Positions 9,278-18,637 of a stretch of 64,000 nt of DNA are shown in pieces. The DNA lies in assembly GCF_000341225.1 (NCBI RefSeq), contig NZ_ANAC01000005.1, forward strand, positions 203,223 to 267,222, in the 5' to 3' direction. A program made the position numbers and the translations under genes. The notes under the pieces were generated by a model, which saw only the letters and a program-made list of their open reading frames with translations, did no database searches and was not told where the DNA came from. Numbering within the stretch: the stretch's first letter is position 1; each line of letters opens with the position of its first letter. Source of the stretch: Nocardiopsis alba DSM 43377 (GTDB lineage Bacteria > Actinomycetota > Actinomycetes > Streptosporangiales > Streptosporangiaceae).

Positions 9278-10309
9278 GTGGGCTCTGTGATGCGGCGTCC
9301 CACGATCATGGACGTCGCCAGGGCGGCGGGGGTGTCCAAAGGGGCGGTCTCCTACGCCCTCAACGGTCGTCCCGGGGTCTCCGAGGCCACACGCGCGAGG
9401 ATCCTCGCGGTCGCCCGCGAACTCGGCTGGGCGCCCAGCAACCCGGCGCGGGCCCTGGCCCCCGGCGGCCGGGTCGGCGCGATCGGCATGGTCGTGGACC
9501 GTCCGGCCCGATCGCTGGGCATCGAACCGTTCTTCATGCGGCTGGTCTCCGGGATCGAGACCGAACTGACCTCCTCCGGGATCGACCTGATGCTCCAGGT
9601 CACCGAGGACGTGGCGGCCGAACTCGCGGTCTACCGCCGCTGGGCCACCGAACGCCGGGTGGACGGGGTGATCATGGTGGACCTGCGGGTCGAGGACCCC
9701 CGCCCGGCCCTGGCCCGAGATCTGCCGCTGCCCGCGGTGATCCTGGGCGGGCCGGAGGGCACCGGCGGGGTCCCGTGCCTGTACACCGACGACGCCGTCT
9801 CCGTGCGCGAGGTGGTGCACTACCTCGCCGCCCTGGGGCATCGGCGGATCGTCCGGGTGGCGGGCCCGGAGTTCTTCGCGCACACGCGCAGCCGGACCGA
9901 GGCCTTCCGCGAGGCGGCCCGCCTCGCCGGGGTGGCGGAGGCGCGCACGGTGCACGCCGACTACACCGGCGAGGAGGGCGCCCGGGTCACGCGGCGCCTG
10001 TTGGCCACGGCCGATCCGCCCACGGCCCTGGTCTACGACAACGACCTCATGGCGGTGGCGGCCCTGGGGGTGGCCTCCGAGATGGGGGTGGACGTTCCGG
10101 GTCGGTTGTCGATCGTGGCCTGGGACGACTCGGCGCTGTGCCGTCTGGTGCGGCCCTCGTTGACCGCGATCGCCCGGGACGTGGTCGGAAACGGACGCGA
10201 GGCGGCGCGGATGCTCGGCGGTCTTCTGGCGGAGGAGCGGGTCGATGACGTGGAGACCCCGCCGGGAGAGCTGCGGCCACGGGGGAGCACCGGACCGCTG
10301 TCCCACTGA
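9278..10309 (+). CDS. LacI family transcriptional repressor of the beta-mannoside operon
   Basis: A 343-residue LacI/GalR-type repressor. It has an N-terminal helix-turn-helix (PTIMDVARAAGVSKGAVSYALNG), the hinge helix SNPARALAPGG, and a periplasmic-binding-like effector domain (VGAIGMVVDRPA to the C-terminus). The end is shorter and less conserved than usual (PPGELRPRGSTGPLSH). Start choice is uncertain: GTG 9278 is close behind GGGGAGG (4-base spacing), with ATG 9290 as the alternative. It lies immediately upstream of the family-5 ABC transporter and beta-mannosidase genes and shares a palindromic operator with them. The natural inducer is therefore probably a mannose- or glucose-containing oligosaccharide (inference). 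Confidence 0.88.
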   Translation: MGSVMRRPTIMDVARAAGVSKGAVSYALNGRPGVSEATRARILAVARELGWAPSNPARALAPGGRVGAIGMVVDRPARSLGIEPFFMRLVSGIETELTSSGIDLMLQVTEDVAAELAVYRRWATERRVDGVIMVDLRVEDPRPALARDLPLPAVILGGPEGTGGVPCLYTDDAVSVREVVHYLAALGHRRIVRVAGPEFFAHTRSRTEAFREAARLAGVAEARTVHADYTGEEGARVTRRLLATADPPTALVYDNDLMAVAALGVASEMGVDVPGRLSIVAWDDSALCRLVRPSLTAIARDVVGNGREAARMLGGLLAEERVDDVETPPGELRPRGSTGPLSH

Positions 10310-10465
10310 ACCCCGGCCGCCCCACCGGCCTCGACCGCCCCGTCGGCCCGCGTGCGCCGGGCGGGTTCTCGGTGACGTCGTGCCCGGTGAGGCTGTCACA
10401 AGCGCGTAACAGGGAAGTTCCGGGGGATTGACGGGCTTCTGTCGGTCATGTTGTTGTTGACGTCA

Positions 10466-10516
10466 CTTACCCGGTTCAGCAACGGCCCTCCGCGCCCCTG
10501 TGTGGGAGCGCTCCCG
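10466..10516 (+). promoter_or_regulatory. Two operators before the mannoside ABC operon: LacI-type site and CebR-like box
   Basis: CTTACCCGGTTCAGC (10466-10480) matches 14 of 15 bases of the site before the adjacent lacI-type gene. Twenty-two bases on, TGGGAGCGCTCCCG (10503-10516) matches 13 of 14 bases of the CebR operator known from Streptomyces (TGGGAGCGCTCCCA), the box that ties cellulose-utilisation genes to cellobiose sensing. Both lie 60-115 bases before the start of the binding-protein gene. Control by a local and a global repressor together is inferred. Confidence 0.7.
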
Positions 10517-10578
10517 GACCTCTGCACGGCACTCGGCCTCCCCCCGAGAGGGCCGACCGGGTGGAAGAAGGAGTCGAG

Positions 10579-12279
10579 ATGAGATCTCTGAGGCTTCCCG
10601 CCGTCCTGACGGCGGTGGTGCTGGTCGCCACCGCCTGCACGGGAGAGAGCGGAGCGGGCGGTTCCGGCGGCTACCCCCGGAACGAGACCCTGTACACCAC
10701 GGGCACCGCGTGGGGACCCCCGACCAACTGGAACCCCATCATGGAGGGCAACTACGCGGTCGGCACGGTGGGGCTGGTCTACGAGCCCCTCTTCCTGTTC
10801 GACCCGGAGGAGAACGACTACACGCCCTGGCTCGCCGAGAGCGACGAATGGCCGGACGAGAACACCCACGTCATCACCCTCCGCGAGGGGATCGAGTGGA
10901 CCGACGGCGAACCGCTGGTCGCCGAGGACGTGGTCACCACCCTGGAGCTGGGCCACTTCGACATCCACTACAGCAACATCTGGGACTTCGTCGAGAGCGC
11001 CGAGGCCACCGGTGAACGCGAGGTCACCGTCACCTTCTCCGAGCCTCGCCCCCAGGAGTGGATGAACTGGGTCGCCAACCGCGCGATCGTCCCCGAGCAC
11101 CTCTGGGCCGACAAGGACCAGGCGCAGGTCAACGACGACCCCAACGCCGATCCGGTCGGTACCGGCCCCTACGTCTACGAGAACCACGCCGACGACCGCA
11201 TGGTCTGGCGCCGCAACGACGACTGGTGGGGCACCGAGGCGCTGGGGCTGGAGATGAGCGCCACCTACATCGTGGACATCGTCAACGCCTCCAACGAGGT
11301 CACGATGAACATGCTCGGCAACCACGAGGTCGACATGTCGAACAACTTCCTCCCCGGGATCGACCAGGTCATCGAGCGCGACGAGACCATCACGAGCTAC
11401 TACGAAGAGCCGCCCTACATGCGGTCGGCCAACACCGCCTGGCTCATCCCCAACCACGAACACGAGGCGCTGGGCGATCCCGAGTTCCGCAGGGCGCTGG
11501 CCCACGCGATCGACATCGACCAGATCATCTCGGGCCCCTACACGAACCTGGTCGAGGCGGCCGACCCCACCGGCCTGCTCCAGCCCTGGGACGACTACAT
11601 CGACCACGAGCTGGTGGCGGAGGAGGGCTTCTCCTACGACGCGGACGAGGCCGTGAGGATCCTGGAGGACGCCGGTTACGTCGACGAGGACGGCGACGGC
11701 TACGTCGAGACCCCCGACGGCGAACCCCTCTCCCTCGAACTGGCGGTCCCCTCCGGTTGGACCGACTGGATGGAGGCGGCCAACATCATCGCGGGCAACG
11801 CCGAGGAGGTGGGCATCGACGTCACGCCCGCCTTCCCCGAGCAGGACCTGCTGATCGAGAACTTCCGCAGGGCCGAGTTCGACCTGATGATCAACAACGA
11901 CCGGGGTCTGAGCAACACGCCCTGGACCTACTACGACTTCATCTTCCAGCTGCCGATCCGCGATGAGCAGATCACCGCCAACTACGCCCGTTACGAGAAC
12001 GAGGAGGCCTGGGAGCTGACCGAGAGGCTCGCGGCCACCCCGACCGACGACATCGAGGGCGCGGCCGAGATCACCTCGCAGATCCAGGAGATCTTCCTGG
12101 CCGATCTGCCGGTCATCCCGCTCTGGTACAACGGCCTGTGGTCGCAGTCCAGCAACCGGGTGTGGACCAACTGGCCGAGCGAGGACCCCGACACCCCCGA
12201 CTCCTACGCCACCATGTGGAACAACCTGTACCAGCTGGGTGCGATCTACACCCTCGCCGAGATCGAACCGGTCGAATAG
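10579..12279 (+). CDS. Family-5 extracellular solute-binding lipoprotein (oligosaccharide, probably beta-mannoside)
   Basis: Binding protein of a peptide-type (SBP_bac_5) ABC importer, 566 residues. The start at ATG 10579 is set by AAGGAG five bases upstream. It has a lipoprotein signal peptide (MRSLRLPAVLTAVVLVATAC, lipid-modified C20), so the protein is tethered outside the membrane. The family hallmark LREGIEWTDGEPLVAEDVVTT is near residue 105. Paralogues of this family take peptides. Here the next genes are two permeases, two ATPases and a beta-mannosidase, and the promoter carries LacI and CebR-like boxes. A glycan ligand (manno- or cello-oligosaccharides), as in Thermotoga relatives of this family, is therefore more likely. 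Confidence 0.88.
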   Translation: MRSLRLPAVLTAVVLVATACTGESGAGGSGGYPRNETLYTTGTAWGPPTNWNPIMEGNYAVGTVGLVYEPLFLFDPEENDYTPWLAESDEWPDENTHVITLREGIEWTDGEPLVAEDVVTTLELGHFDIHYSNIWDFVESAEATGEREVTVTFSEPRPQEWMNWVANRAIVPEHLWADKDQAQVNDDPNADPVGTGPYVYENHADDRMVWRRNDDWWGTEALGLEMSATYIVDIVNASNEVTMNMLGNHEVDMSNNFLPGIDQVIERDETITSYYEEPPYMRSANTAWLIPNHEHEALGDPEFRRALAHAIDIDQIISGPYTNLVEAADPTGLLQPWDDYIDHELVAEEGFSYDADEAVRILEDAGYVDEDGDGYVETPDGEPLSLELAVPSGWTDWMEAANIIAGNAEEVGIDVTPAFPEQDLLIENFRRAEFDLMINNDRGLSNTPWTYYDFIFQLPIRDEQITANYARYENEEAWELTERLAATPTDDIEGAAEITSQIQEIFLADLPVIPLWYNGLWSQSSNRVWTNWPSEDPDTPDSYATMWNNLYQLGAIYTLAEIEPVE

Positions 12280-12286
12280 CGCGCAC

Positions 12287-12318
12287 GTGGGGCGTCTCCC
12301 TCCACGGACGCGCCCCAC
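12287..12318 (+). terminator. Hairpin between binding-protein and permease genes
   Basis: GTGGGGCG (12287-12294) pairs with CGCCCCAC (12311-12318) in the 66-base gap after the binding-protein stop codon. Such hairpins often stabilise or attenuate the message so that the binding protein is made in excess over the membrane subunits. Confidence 0.5.
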
Positions 12319-12345
12319 ACGCGCCCCCACACCCGGAGGACACAC

Positions 12346-13341
12346 GTGTGGCGCTACATAGGCCGCAAACTCGGGATCTACGGCATCACCTTCGTCGTGG
12401 CGGTCACCATCAACTGGATGATCCCGCGCTTCATGCCCGGCGATCCCGTCCGCAGCATGCTCAGCAGGGCCTCGGTCTCCGACCCGGAGGCCCTGGAACG
12501 GATGACCGCCTACTACAACGAGGTCTTCGGCCTCGACACCCCTCTGCACCAGCAGTACTTCGCCTTCTGGGCCGGACTCTTCCGCGGTGACCTGGGAGTC
12601 AGCGTCTGGCTCTACCCCGAGCCCGTCGTCGACATCATCCTGCGGCACGTCCCCTTCACCCTCGGGCTGCTGCTGCCCGCCATCATCCTCAGCTGGATCA
12701 TCGGCAATCGGCTGGGGGCCTTCGCCGCCCGCAGCAAGGTCCTGGACAACACCGTCCTGCCGATCGGCTACATCCTGACCGCCACCCCGTACATGTGGCT
12801 CGCGCTGCTCCTGGCCTGGGCCCTGGGCGTGGTCGGCGGGTTCTTCCCGACGGCGGGCGGCTACAGCTTCGCCCTCACCCCCTCATGGACGTGGGGCTTC
12901 TTCACGAACCTGGTCAGCCACTGGTTCCTGCCGTTCCTGTCCATGTTCGTGGTGGCGCTGGGCGGCTGGGCGATCGGCATGCGCAACATGATCATCTACG
13001 AGCTGGAGGCGGACTACTCGAACTACCTCCAGGCGCTCGGCGCCCCGCGCCGCCTCATCCGCCGCTACGCCTTCCGCAACGCGATGCTGCCGCAGATCAC
13101 CGGCCTGGCCGTCCAACTGGGCACGATCATCGCCGGGGCGCTGCTCACCGAGGTCGTCTTCAACTACCCCGGCCTCGGCACCCTGATCCTCAACTCCCTG
13201 AACAACAACGACTTCTTCCTGTTGCAGGGGATCTTCCTCTTCGTGGTGGTCGGAGTGCTGATCGCGAACTTCATCATCGACATCGTCTACGTCCTGGTCG
13301 ACCCCCGTACCCGGGTGCGGATGACGGGAGGCGCGTCGTGA
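12346..13341 (+). CDS. ABC transporter permease, DppB-like
   Basis: Inner-membrane permease of the peptide/nickel type, 331 residues, GTG start after CGGAGGA. It has about six hydrophobic segments with the BPD_transp_1 domain in residues 110-330. The cytoplasmic EAA loop that docks with the ATPases is visible as ANYLQALGAPRRLIRRYAFRNA-like sequence around residues 225-250. The N-terminal region MIPRFMPGDPV is typical of DppB/GsiC proteins. Its stop overlaps the start of the next permease gene (GTGA), so the two are translationally coupled and probably form the membrane heterodimer of the oligosaccharide importer. Confidence 0.9.
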   Translation: MWRYIGRKLGIYGITFVVAVTINWMIPRFMPGDPVRSMLSRASVSDPEALERMTAYYNEVFGLDTPLHQQYFAFWAGLFRGDLGVSVWLYPEPVVDIILRHVPFTLGLLLPAIILSWIIGNRLGAFAARSKVLDNTVLPIGYILTATPYMWLALLLAWALGVVGGFFPTAGGYSFALTPSWTWGFFTNLVSHWFLPFLSMFVVALGGWAIGMRNMIIYELEADYSNYLQALGAPRRLIRRYAFRNAMLPQITGLAVQLGTIIAGALLTEVVFNYPGLGTLILNSLNNNDFFLLQGIFLFVVVGVLIANFIIDIVYVLVDPRTRVRMTGGAS

Positions 13342-14246
13342 CCGACGTCCCCGGAACCCCCGGCACCGCCGATCCCGGCACTACGGGGGCGGGCGGCGAA
13401 CGCCGCACCTCCGAGACCCTCTACTACGCCCGACGCAACCCCAAACTGCTCATCGGCGCGAGCATCGTGCTCCTGCTGCTCGGTATCGGGCTGATCGGGC
13501 CGCTGTTCATCGACCACGGACCCAACCAGTACATCGGCCCGCAGAGCACCCCGCCCAGCGGCGAGTACTGGCTGGGCACCACCTCCTTCGGACAGGACGT
13601 CTGGGCCCAGTTCGTCCACGGCCTGCGCTCGACCTTCCTCACCGGAACCCTCGGCGGCGGCATCGCCTTCCTCATCGGCACCACCGTCGGCTTCGTCGCC
13701 GGCTACAAGGGCGGGATCGTCGACGAGATCCTCAACATGCTCACCAACGTGGTGCTGGTCCTGCCCGGGATGGTCGTGCTCATCGTCGCCGTCGCCTACC
13801 TGGACGTGCGCGGCCTGGTCGTGCAGGCGCTGTTCATCGGCCTGACGTCCTGGCCCTGGGCGGCGCGGGCGGTCCGCTCCCAGACCCTGTCCCTGGCCTC
13901 CCGCGACTACGTGGACCTGGCCCGGCTCAGCGGTCGTCGCACCTGGCGGATCATCACCAGCGAGCTGGCCCCCAACATGAGCTCCTACCTGGTGATGTCG
14001 TTCATCCTCCTGTTCGGCGGGGCGGTGCTCATCGCAGCCGGGCTGGACTTCATCGGACTGGGCCCGGCCGGCGGGGTCTCGCTCGGACTGATGTTGGAGA
14101 GCGCCGTCGCCTGGAGCGCCCTGCAACTGGGCCTGTGGTGGTGGTTCATCCCGCCGGGCGCCGGGATCACCCTCCTGGTCGGTTCGATGTACATCCTCAA
14201 CGTCGGGTTGGACGAGGTCTTCAACCCCAAGCTGCGGGAGCTGTGA
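13338..14246 (+). CDS. ABC transporter permease, DppC-like
   Basis: Second permease of the importer, 302 residues. The GTG start at 13338 overlaps the previous stop by four bases. A polar, glycine/threonine-rich N-terminal tail of about 30 residues precedes the first membrane segment (LLIGASIVLLLLGIGLIGPL). Five more segments follow, with the EAA loop around SRDYVDLARLSGRRTWRII (about 190-208). HWLGTTSFGQDV-type sequence after the first segment is the DppC signature. Its stop overlaps the next ATG by one base (TGATG), continuing the tightly packed operon. Confidence 0.9.
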   Translation: MTDVPGTPGTADPGTTGAGGERRTSETLYYARRNPKLLIGASIVLLLLGIGLIGPLFIDHGPNQYIGPQSTPPSGEYWLGTTSFGQDVWAQFVHGLRSTFLTGTLGGGIAFLIGTTVGFVAGYKGGIVDEILNMLTNVVLVLPGMVVLIVAVAYLDVRGLVVQALFIGLTSWPWAARAVRSQTLSLASRDYVDLARLSGRRTWRIITSELAPNMSSYLVMSFILLFGGAVLIAAGLDFIGLGPAGGVSLGLMLESAVAWSALQLGLWWWFIPPGAGITLLVGSMYILNVGLDEVFNPKLREL

Positions 14247-15199
14247 TGACCCTGCGCGTCAACGACCTGAAGGTCCACTACCGGACCCTGCGCGGGGACG
14301 TCCACGCCCTCGACGGGGTCGACTTCGAACTCGCCGACGGCGAGATCATGGGCCTGGCCGGGGAGTCGGGCTGCGGCAAGACCACCCTCGGCAAGAGCCT
14401 GATCCGTCTCGACGGGCGGATGCGGCACGTGGGCGGCACGGTCGAGCTGGACGGCGAGGAGCTGCCCATCGCCGACGACCGGGCGATGGTCCCGTTCCGC
14501 TACCACCGGGTCTCGCTCATCCCGCAGTACGCGATGAGCGCGCTCAACCCCACCCGCAAGATCGGGCGGATGATCGACGAGCTGCTGCGTTCGCGCGGGG
14601 TACGGCCTCGTAAGGTCGCCGACGAGCTGCGGCGACGTCTGGAGCTGGTCGGTCTGGAGCCCGACGTGCTCGGTCGCTATCCGATCGAACTGTCCGGCGG
14701 GATGAAGCAGCGCGTGGTCATGGTCATGTCGACCCTGCTCGACCCCTCACTGCTCATCGCGGACGAGGCGACCTCGGCCCTGGACGTGTCGACGCAGCGG
14801 TCGGTGGTGGAGTCCCTGGTGGGGTTCCGCGACCGCGGCTACGTCAAGAGCATGATCTTCGTGACCCATGACATCTCGCTCGTCCATCAGATGGCCGACA
14901 CGGTCATGGTCATGTACGCGGGGCGCATCGCCGAGAAGGCGTCGACGCGCACGATCATCGAGGCGCCCCGCCACCCCTACACCCGGATGCTCATCGGGGC
15001 GCTGCCCGAGGTCGGCACGACCACCTCGGACACACGTCTGGAGGGGATCCCCGGCACCCCGCCGGGCCTGCTCGATCCGCCGGTCGGCTGTCGGTTCAGG
15101 GCCAGGTGCCCCCTCGCCTCCGAGGAGTGTCTGCGAACGCCTCCGTTGACGGAGGTCGCGCCGGGTCACCGGGTCGCCTGCTGGAAGACGGGAGCGTAG
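14246..15199 (+). CDS. ABC transporter ATP-binding protein, DppD-like
   Basis: Cytoplasmic ATPase of the importer, 317 residues. Walker A is GESGCGKTTLGKS (about 39-50), the ABC signature LSGGMKQRVVMV (about 150), Walker B LLIADEATSALD (about 172) and the switch histidine VTHD (about 207). The C-terminal oligopeptide-transporter extension contains GCRFRARCPLASEECL, the cysteine-rich tail typical of DppD/OppD. The start is fixed by the TGATG overlap with the preceding permease. It should pair with the ATPase encoded next. Confidence 0.92.
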   Translation: MTLRVNDLKVHYRTLRGDVHALDGVDFELADGEIMGLAGESGCGKTTLGKSLIRLDGRMRHVGGTVELDGEELPIADDRAMVPFRYHRVSLIPQYAMSALNPTRKIGRMIDELLRSRGVRPRKVADELRRRLELVGLEPDVLGRYPIELSGGMKQRVVMVMSTLLDPSLLIADEATSALDVSTQRSVVESLVGFRDRGYVKSMIFVTHDISLVHQMADTVMVMYAGRIAEKASTRTIIEAPRHPYTRMLIGALPEVGTTTSDTRLEGIPGTPPGLLDPPVGCRFRARCPLASEECLRTPPLTEVAPGHRVACWKTGA

Positions 15200-15203
15200 C
15201 GCC

Positions 15204-16115
15204 GTGCTGGAACTGAGCCACGTGCACAAGGTGTACCGGGTGGGCGCGTTCGGGGGAGGACGGCTGCGCGCGGTGCGCGACGTCGACCTGACCGTGGAGC
15301 CCGGCCAGGTGGTCTCGCTGATCGGAGAGAGCGGGAGCGGCAAGAGCACGATCGGGAAGATGGTGCTGGGGCTGACCCGGGCCGACGAGGGCCGCATCCT
15401 CTTCGAGGGGCGCGACGTCTCCCGCATCAGGGGCTTCGCCGCGCGCAAGGAGTACTACCGCCACGTCCAGGGCGTCTTCCAGGACCCCTTCAGCTCCTTC
15501 AACCCGATCTTCAAGGCCGACCGGGTCTTCGAGATGATCCGCTCCTCCTACTTCCCGAAGGTGTCGGACGCCGACTGGCGGGAGCGGGTCCTGGACGCGG
15601 TCGGCACGGTCCGGCTGGATCCGGGGAACGTGCTGGACAAGTACCCGCACCAGTTGAGCGGCGGGCAGCTCCAACGGCTGCTCATCGCCCGGGCGTTGTT
15701 GTTGGACATCAGGCTGCTGGTGGCCGACGAGATCATCAGCATGTTGGACGCCTCCACCCGGATCGACGTGCTCAATCTGCTGGTGGACCTGAAGGAGCGG
15801 GGGCTGGGGGTCCTCTTCGTCACCCACGACCTCTCGCTGGGCAACTACGTGAGCGACCGGACGGTGATCCTGCGCAAGGGCGCCGTCGCGGAGATGGGGC
15901 CGACCCGCCGGGTGTTCGAGAACCCGCTGCACCCCTACAGCCGTCACCTGCTCTCGTGCGTGCCCCGGATGGACCGCACCTGGGCGGAGGTGGACGCGGA
16001 GCGGGCGGCCCATCCGCCGCCGGAGATCGACCTGCCCACGGTGGCCGAGGGCGACTTCTCCGCCCCGCTGGTCGAGGTCGAGGAGGGGCACTTCGTCGGT
16101 ATCGACCAGGGCTGA
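15204..16115 (+). CDS. ABC transporter ATP-binding protein, DppF-like
   Basis: Second ATPase of the importer, 303 residues, GTG start four bases after the preceding stop. Walker A is GESGSGKSTIGKM, the signature is LSGGQLQRLLIARAL and Walker B is LLVADEIISMLDAS, with the D-loop variant SMLD in place of SALD. The cysteine-rich C-terminal extension of peptide-type ATPases is reduced here; the protein ends with an acidic tail (LVEVEEGHFVGIDQG). It completes the five-gene transporter just before the beta-mannosidase gene. Confidence 0.9.
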   Translation: MLELSHVHKVYRVGAFGGGRLRAVRDVDLTVEPGQVVSLIGESGSGKSTIGKMVLGLTRADEGRILFEGRDVSRIRGFAARKEYYRHVQGVFQDPFSSFNPIFKADRVFEMIRSSYFPKVSDADWRERVLDAVGTVRLDPGNVLDKYPHQLSGGQLQRLLIARALLLDIRLLVADEIISMLDASTRIDVLNLLVDLKERGLGVLFVTHDLSLGNYVSDRTVILRKGAVAEMGPTRRVFENPLHPYSRHLLSCVPRMDRTWAEVDAERAAHPPPEIDLPTVAEGDFSAPLVEVEEGHFVGIDQG

Positions 16116-16150
16116 CCGCACCACCACACCCCGGTAGGAGAGGAAGAACG

Positions 16151-18637
16151 ATGAGCACGTGGCTCGACCTGCACGACGGCTGGTCCCTGACCCCGGTGGC
16201 CCCGACGGGGAGGGCCGCCGACATCGGGACGGTCCCCGCGACCGTTCCGGGGTGCGTCCACACCGATCTGCTCGCCGAAGGTCTGATCGAGGACCCCTAT
16301 CTCGACGACAACGAGACCCGGCTGGCCTGGATCGGCCGCGGTGACTGGAGGTACACGCGTTCCCTCGCGGGGGAGCGCGCCGCCCTGACCGACGGCGCGG
16401 CCGAGCGGATCGACCTGGTCTGCGAGGGCCTGGACACCGTGGCCACGCTCCGCGTCGGCGGTCGGGAGGTCGGGCGGACGTTCGACATGCACCGCTCGTA
16501 CCGGTTCGACGTCACCGAGGCCCTCGTTCAGGAGGGAGAGGCACCGGGGCTGGACGTGGAGTTCGCCTCGCCCTACCGGTACGCGGAGGAGAACCGGGAG
16601 CGGACGGGGCCTCTGCCCGGCGCCTACGACGAGCCCTACCAGTACATCCGTCGGATGGCCTGCGGCTTCGGCTGGGACTGGGGGCCGACGCTGGTCACGG
16701 CGGGGATCTGGCGGCCGATCCGGCTGCACGCCTGGTCCACGGCGCGGATCGCCTCGGTCCGGCCCCTGGTCTCGCTCTCCGAGGACCACGCCACCGGGGT
16801 GGTCCGGGCCCACGTGGAGGTGGAGCGGACCGACGCCGGACACGACGAGCCGCTCGCCCTGACCGCCTCGATCGCGGGGGAGGAGGTCGCCGCGACGCTC
16901 GGCGCGGGGGAGACCACGGCGGTCCTGGAGGCGACCGTGGCCGCCCCCGACCTCTGGTGGCCGCGCGGCCATGGCGATCGGCCGCTGTACGGGCTGAGGG
17001 TGACCGTGGCGGTCGGAGACGGCGTCCTCGACACTTGGGAACGTCGGATCGGGTTCCGTCGGGTCGAGGTGAACGAGGAGCCCGACGAGCACGGGACCTC
17101 CTTCGCGCTGCGGATCAACGGCCGCGACGTCCTGATCCGGGGCGCCAACTGGATCCCCGACGACACCTTCCCCTCCCGGGTCGACCGTGATCGCTACCGG
17201 ACACGGATCGACCAGGCCCGCGAGGCCGGGGTGAACCTGCTGCGGGTGTGGGGCGGCGGGATCTACGAGTCCGAGGACTTCTACGAACTGTGCTCCGAGC
17301 GGGGCGTGCTGGTCTGGCAGGACTTCCTGTTCGCCTGCGCCGCCTACCCGGAGGACGAGCCCCTGTACTCGGAGGTGGAGGCCGAGGCGCGCGAGGCCGT
17401 CACCCGCCTTTCGGCGCACCCGAGCCTGGCGGTGTGGTGCGGCAACAACGAGAACCTCTGGGGACACGAGGACTGGGGTTGGAAGGAGGAGTTGGACGGA
17501 CGACCCTGGGGTGCCGGCTACTACCTCGACCTGCTGCCCCGGGTGGTGGCCGAACTCGACCCCACCCGCCCCTACCTGCCGGGGAGCCCCTACTCTCCGG
17601 GCGAGGGGGTCCACCCCAACGCCCCCGGACACGGTGTCACGCACCTGTGGGACGTGTGGAACGAACGGGACTACACCGTCTACCGCGAGCACGCCCCGCG
17701 CTTCGCCGCCGAGTTCGGTTATCAGGCGCCGCCCACGCACGCCACCCTGCGCGCGACGGTGACGGACGAGCCGCTCACCTCGACCTCGCCCGGCGTCCGC
17801 CACCACCAGAAGGCCATCGACGGGCAGGACAAACTGGCCCGCGGGCTGGTCGCCCACTTCGGAGACCGGGAATGGGGCTACGACGACTGGCACTACCTGA
17901 CCCAGGTCAACCAGGCTCGGGCGTTGACGGTGGGGGTCGGCCACTTCCGCTCCACCTGGCCCTACTGCACGGGCACGGTGGTCTGGCAGCTCAACGACTG
18001 CTGGCCGGTCACCTCCTGGTCGGCGGTGGACGGCGCCGGTCGCCGCAAACCCCTGTGGTACGCGCTGCGCCGCGTCCACGCGGACCGCGTGTCGGTGGTC
18101 CGACCACTCGGAGAGGACGTGGAGGTCGTCCTGGGCAACGACACCGACCTGATGTGGGAGACCGAGGTGACGGTGGCCCGGCGGGAGATCTCCACGGGCG
18201 AGGTGCTCTCCTCGGTGACCCGATCGGTACGGGTGGAGCCGCGCGGGGCGCTCCGCGTCCCGGTGCCCGAGGGGGTGGGACGCGCGGGAGACCCGACGGC
18301 GGAGGTGTTGACCGTGGACGGGGCCGGAGAACGGGCCTGGTGGTTCTTCTCCAGGGATCGGGATCTGGCCTACCGTAAACCGGAATTCGATGGAGAAACA
18401 CAGACGTTCGGCTCGGATTTGCGGGTGAAGGTGAGGGCCCGAGTGCTCTTGCGGGATCTGGTCCTGAACGTCGACAGGATCGATCCGGAGGTGGAGGCGG
18501 ACAGCGCTCTGGTGACCCTGCTACCGGGGGAGTCCCATACCTTCACGGTGCTCGGTGGCGCGGGGCTGGATCCGGCGGCGGTGCTGTCCCCACCCGTTCT
18601 GAGGTGCGTCAACGACACCATGGCGACCTCTTCGTGA
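16151..18637 (+). CDS. Beta-mannosidase (glycoside hydrolase family 2)
   Basis: Exo-acting enzyme that removes terminal beta-D-mannose from short manno-oligosaccharides; 828 residues, no signal peptide, so it acts on sugars already imported. ATG 16151 follows AGGAGAGG and opens with STWLDLHDGWSLTP; a 65-residue upstream extension overlapping the ATPase gene was discarded. The layout is GH2: sugar-binding jelly roll (1-185), immunoglobulin-like domain (about 190-285), TIM barrel (about 290-600) and C-terminal beta domains. The acid/base is Glu434 in WCGNNENLW and the nucleophile Glu521 in AAEFGYQ. As last gene of the transporter operon it supplies the strongest evidence for the ligand class. 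Confidence 0.92.
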   Translation: MSTWLDLHDGWSLTPVAPTGRAADIGTVPATVPGCVHTDLLAEGLIEDPYLDDNETRLAWIGRGDWRYTRSLAGERAALTDGAAERIDLVCEGLDTVATLRVGGREVGRTFDMHRSYRFDVTEALVQEGEAPGLDVEFASPYRYAEENRERTGPLPGAYDEPYQYIRRMACGFGWDWGPTLVTAGIWRPIRLHAWSTARIASVRPLVSLSEDHATGVVRAHVEVERTDAGHDEPLALTASIAGEEVAATLGAGETTAVLEATVAAPDLWWPRGHGDRPLYGLRVTVAVGDGVLDTWERRIGFRRVEVNEEPDEHGTSFALRINGRDVLIRGANWIPDDTFPSRVDRDRYRTRIDQAREAGVNLLRVWGGGIYESEDFYELCSERGVLVWQDFLFACAAYPEDEPLYSEVEAEAREAVTRLSAHPSLAVWCGNNENLWGHEDWGWKEELDGRPWGAGYYLDLLPRVVAELDPTRPYLPGSPYSPGEGVHPNAPGHGVTHLWDVWNERDYTVYREHAPRFAAEFGYQAPPTHATLRATVTDEPLTSTSPGVRHHQKAIDGQDKLARGLVAHFGDREWGYDDWHYLTQVNQARALTVGVGHFRSTWPYCTGTVVWQLNDCWPVTSWSAVDGAGRRKPLWYALRRVHADRVSVVRPLGEDVEVVLGNDTDLMWETEVTVARREISTGEVLSSVTRSVRVEPRGALRVPVPEGVGRAGDPTAEVLTVDGAGERAWWFFSRDRDLAYRKPEFDGETQTFGSDLRVKVRARVLLRDLVLNVDRIDPEVEADSALVTLLPGESHTFTVLGGAGLDPAAVLSPPVLRCVNDTMATSS

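Noticed and set aside
10396..12648. A 750-codon open frame on the minus strand opposite the binding-protein gene
   Set aside because: Antisense shadow with repetitive Val/Gly/Asp composition. The plus strand encodes a clear lipoprotein with ribosome site and lipobox.
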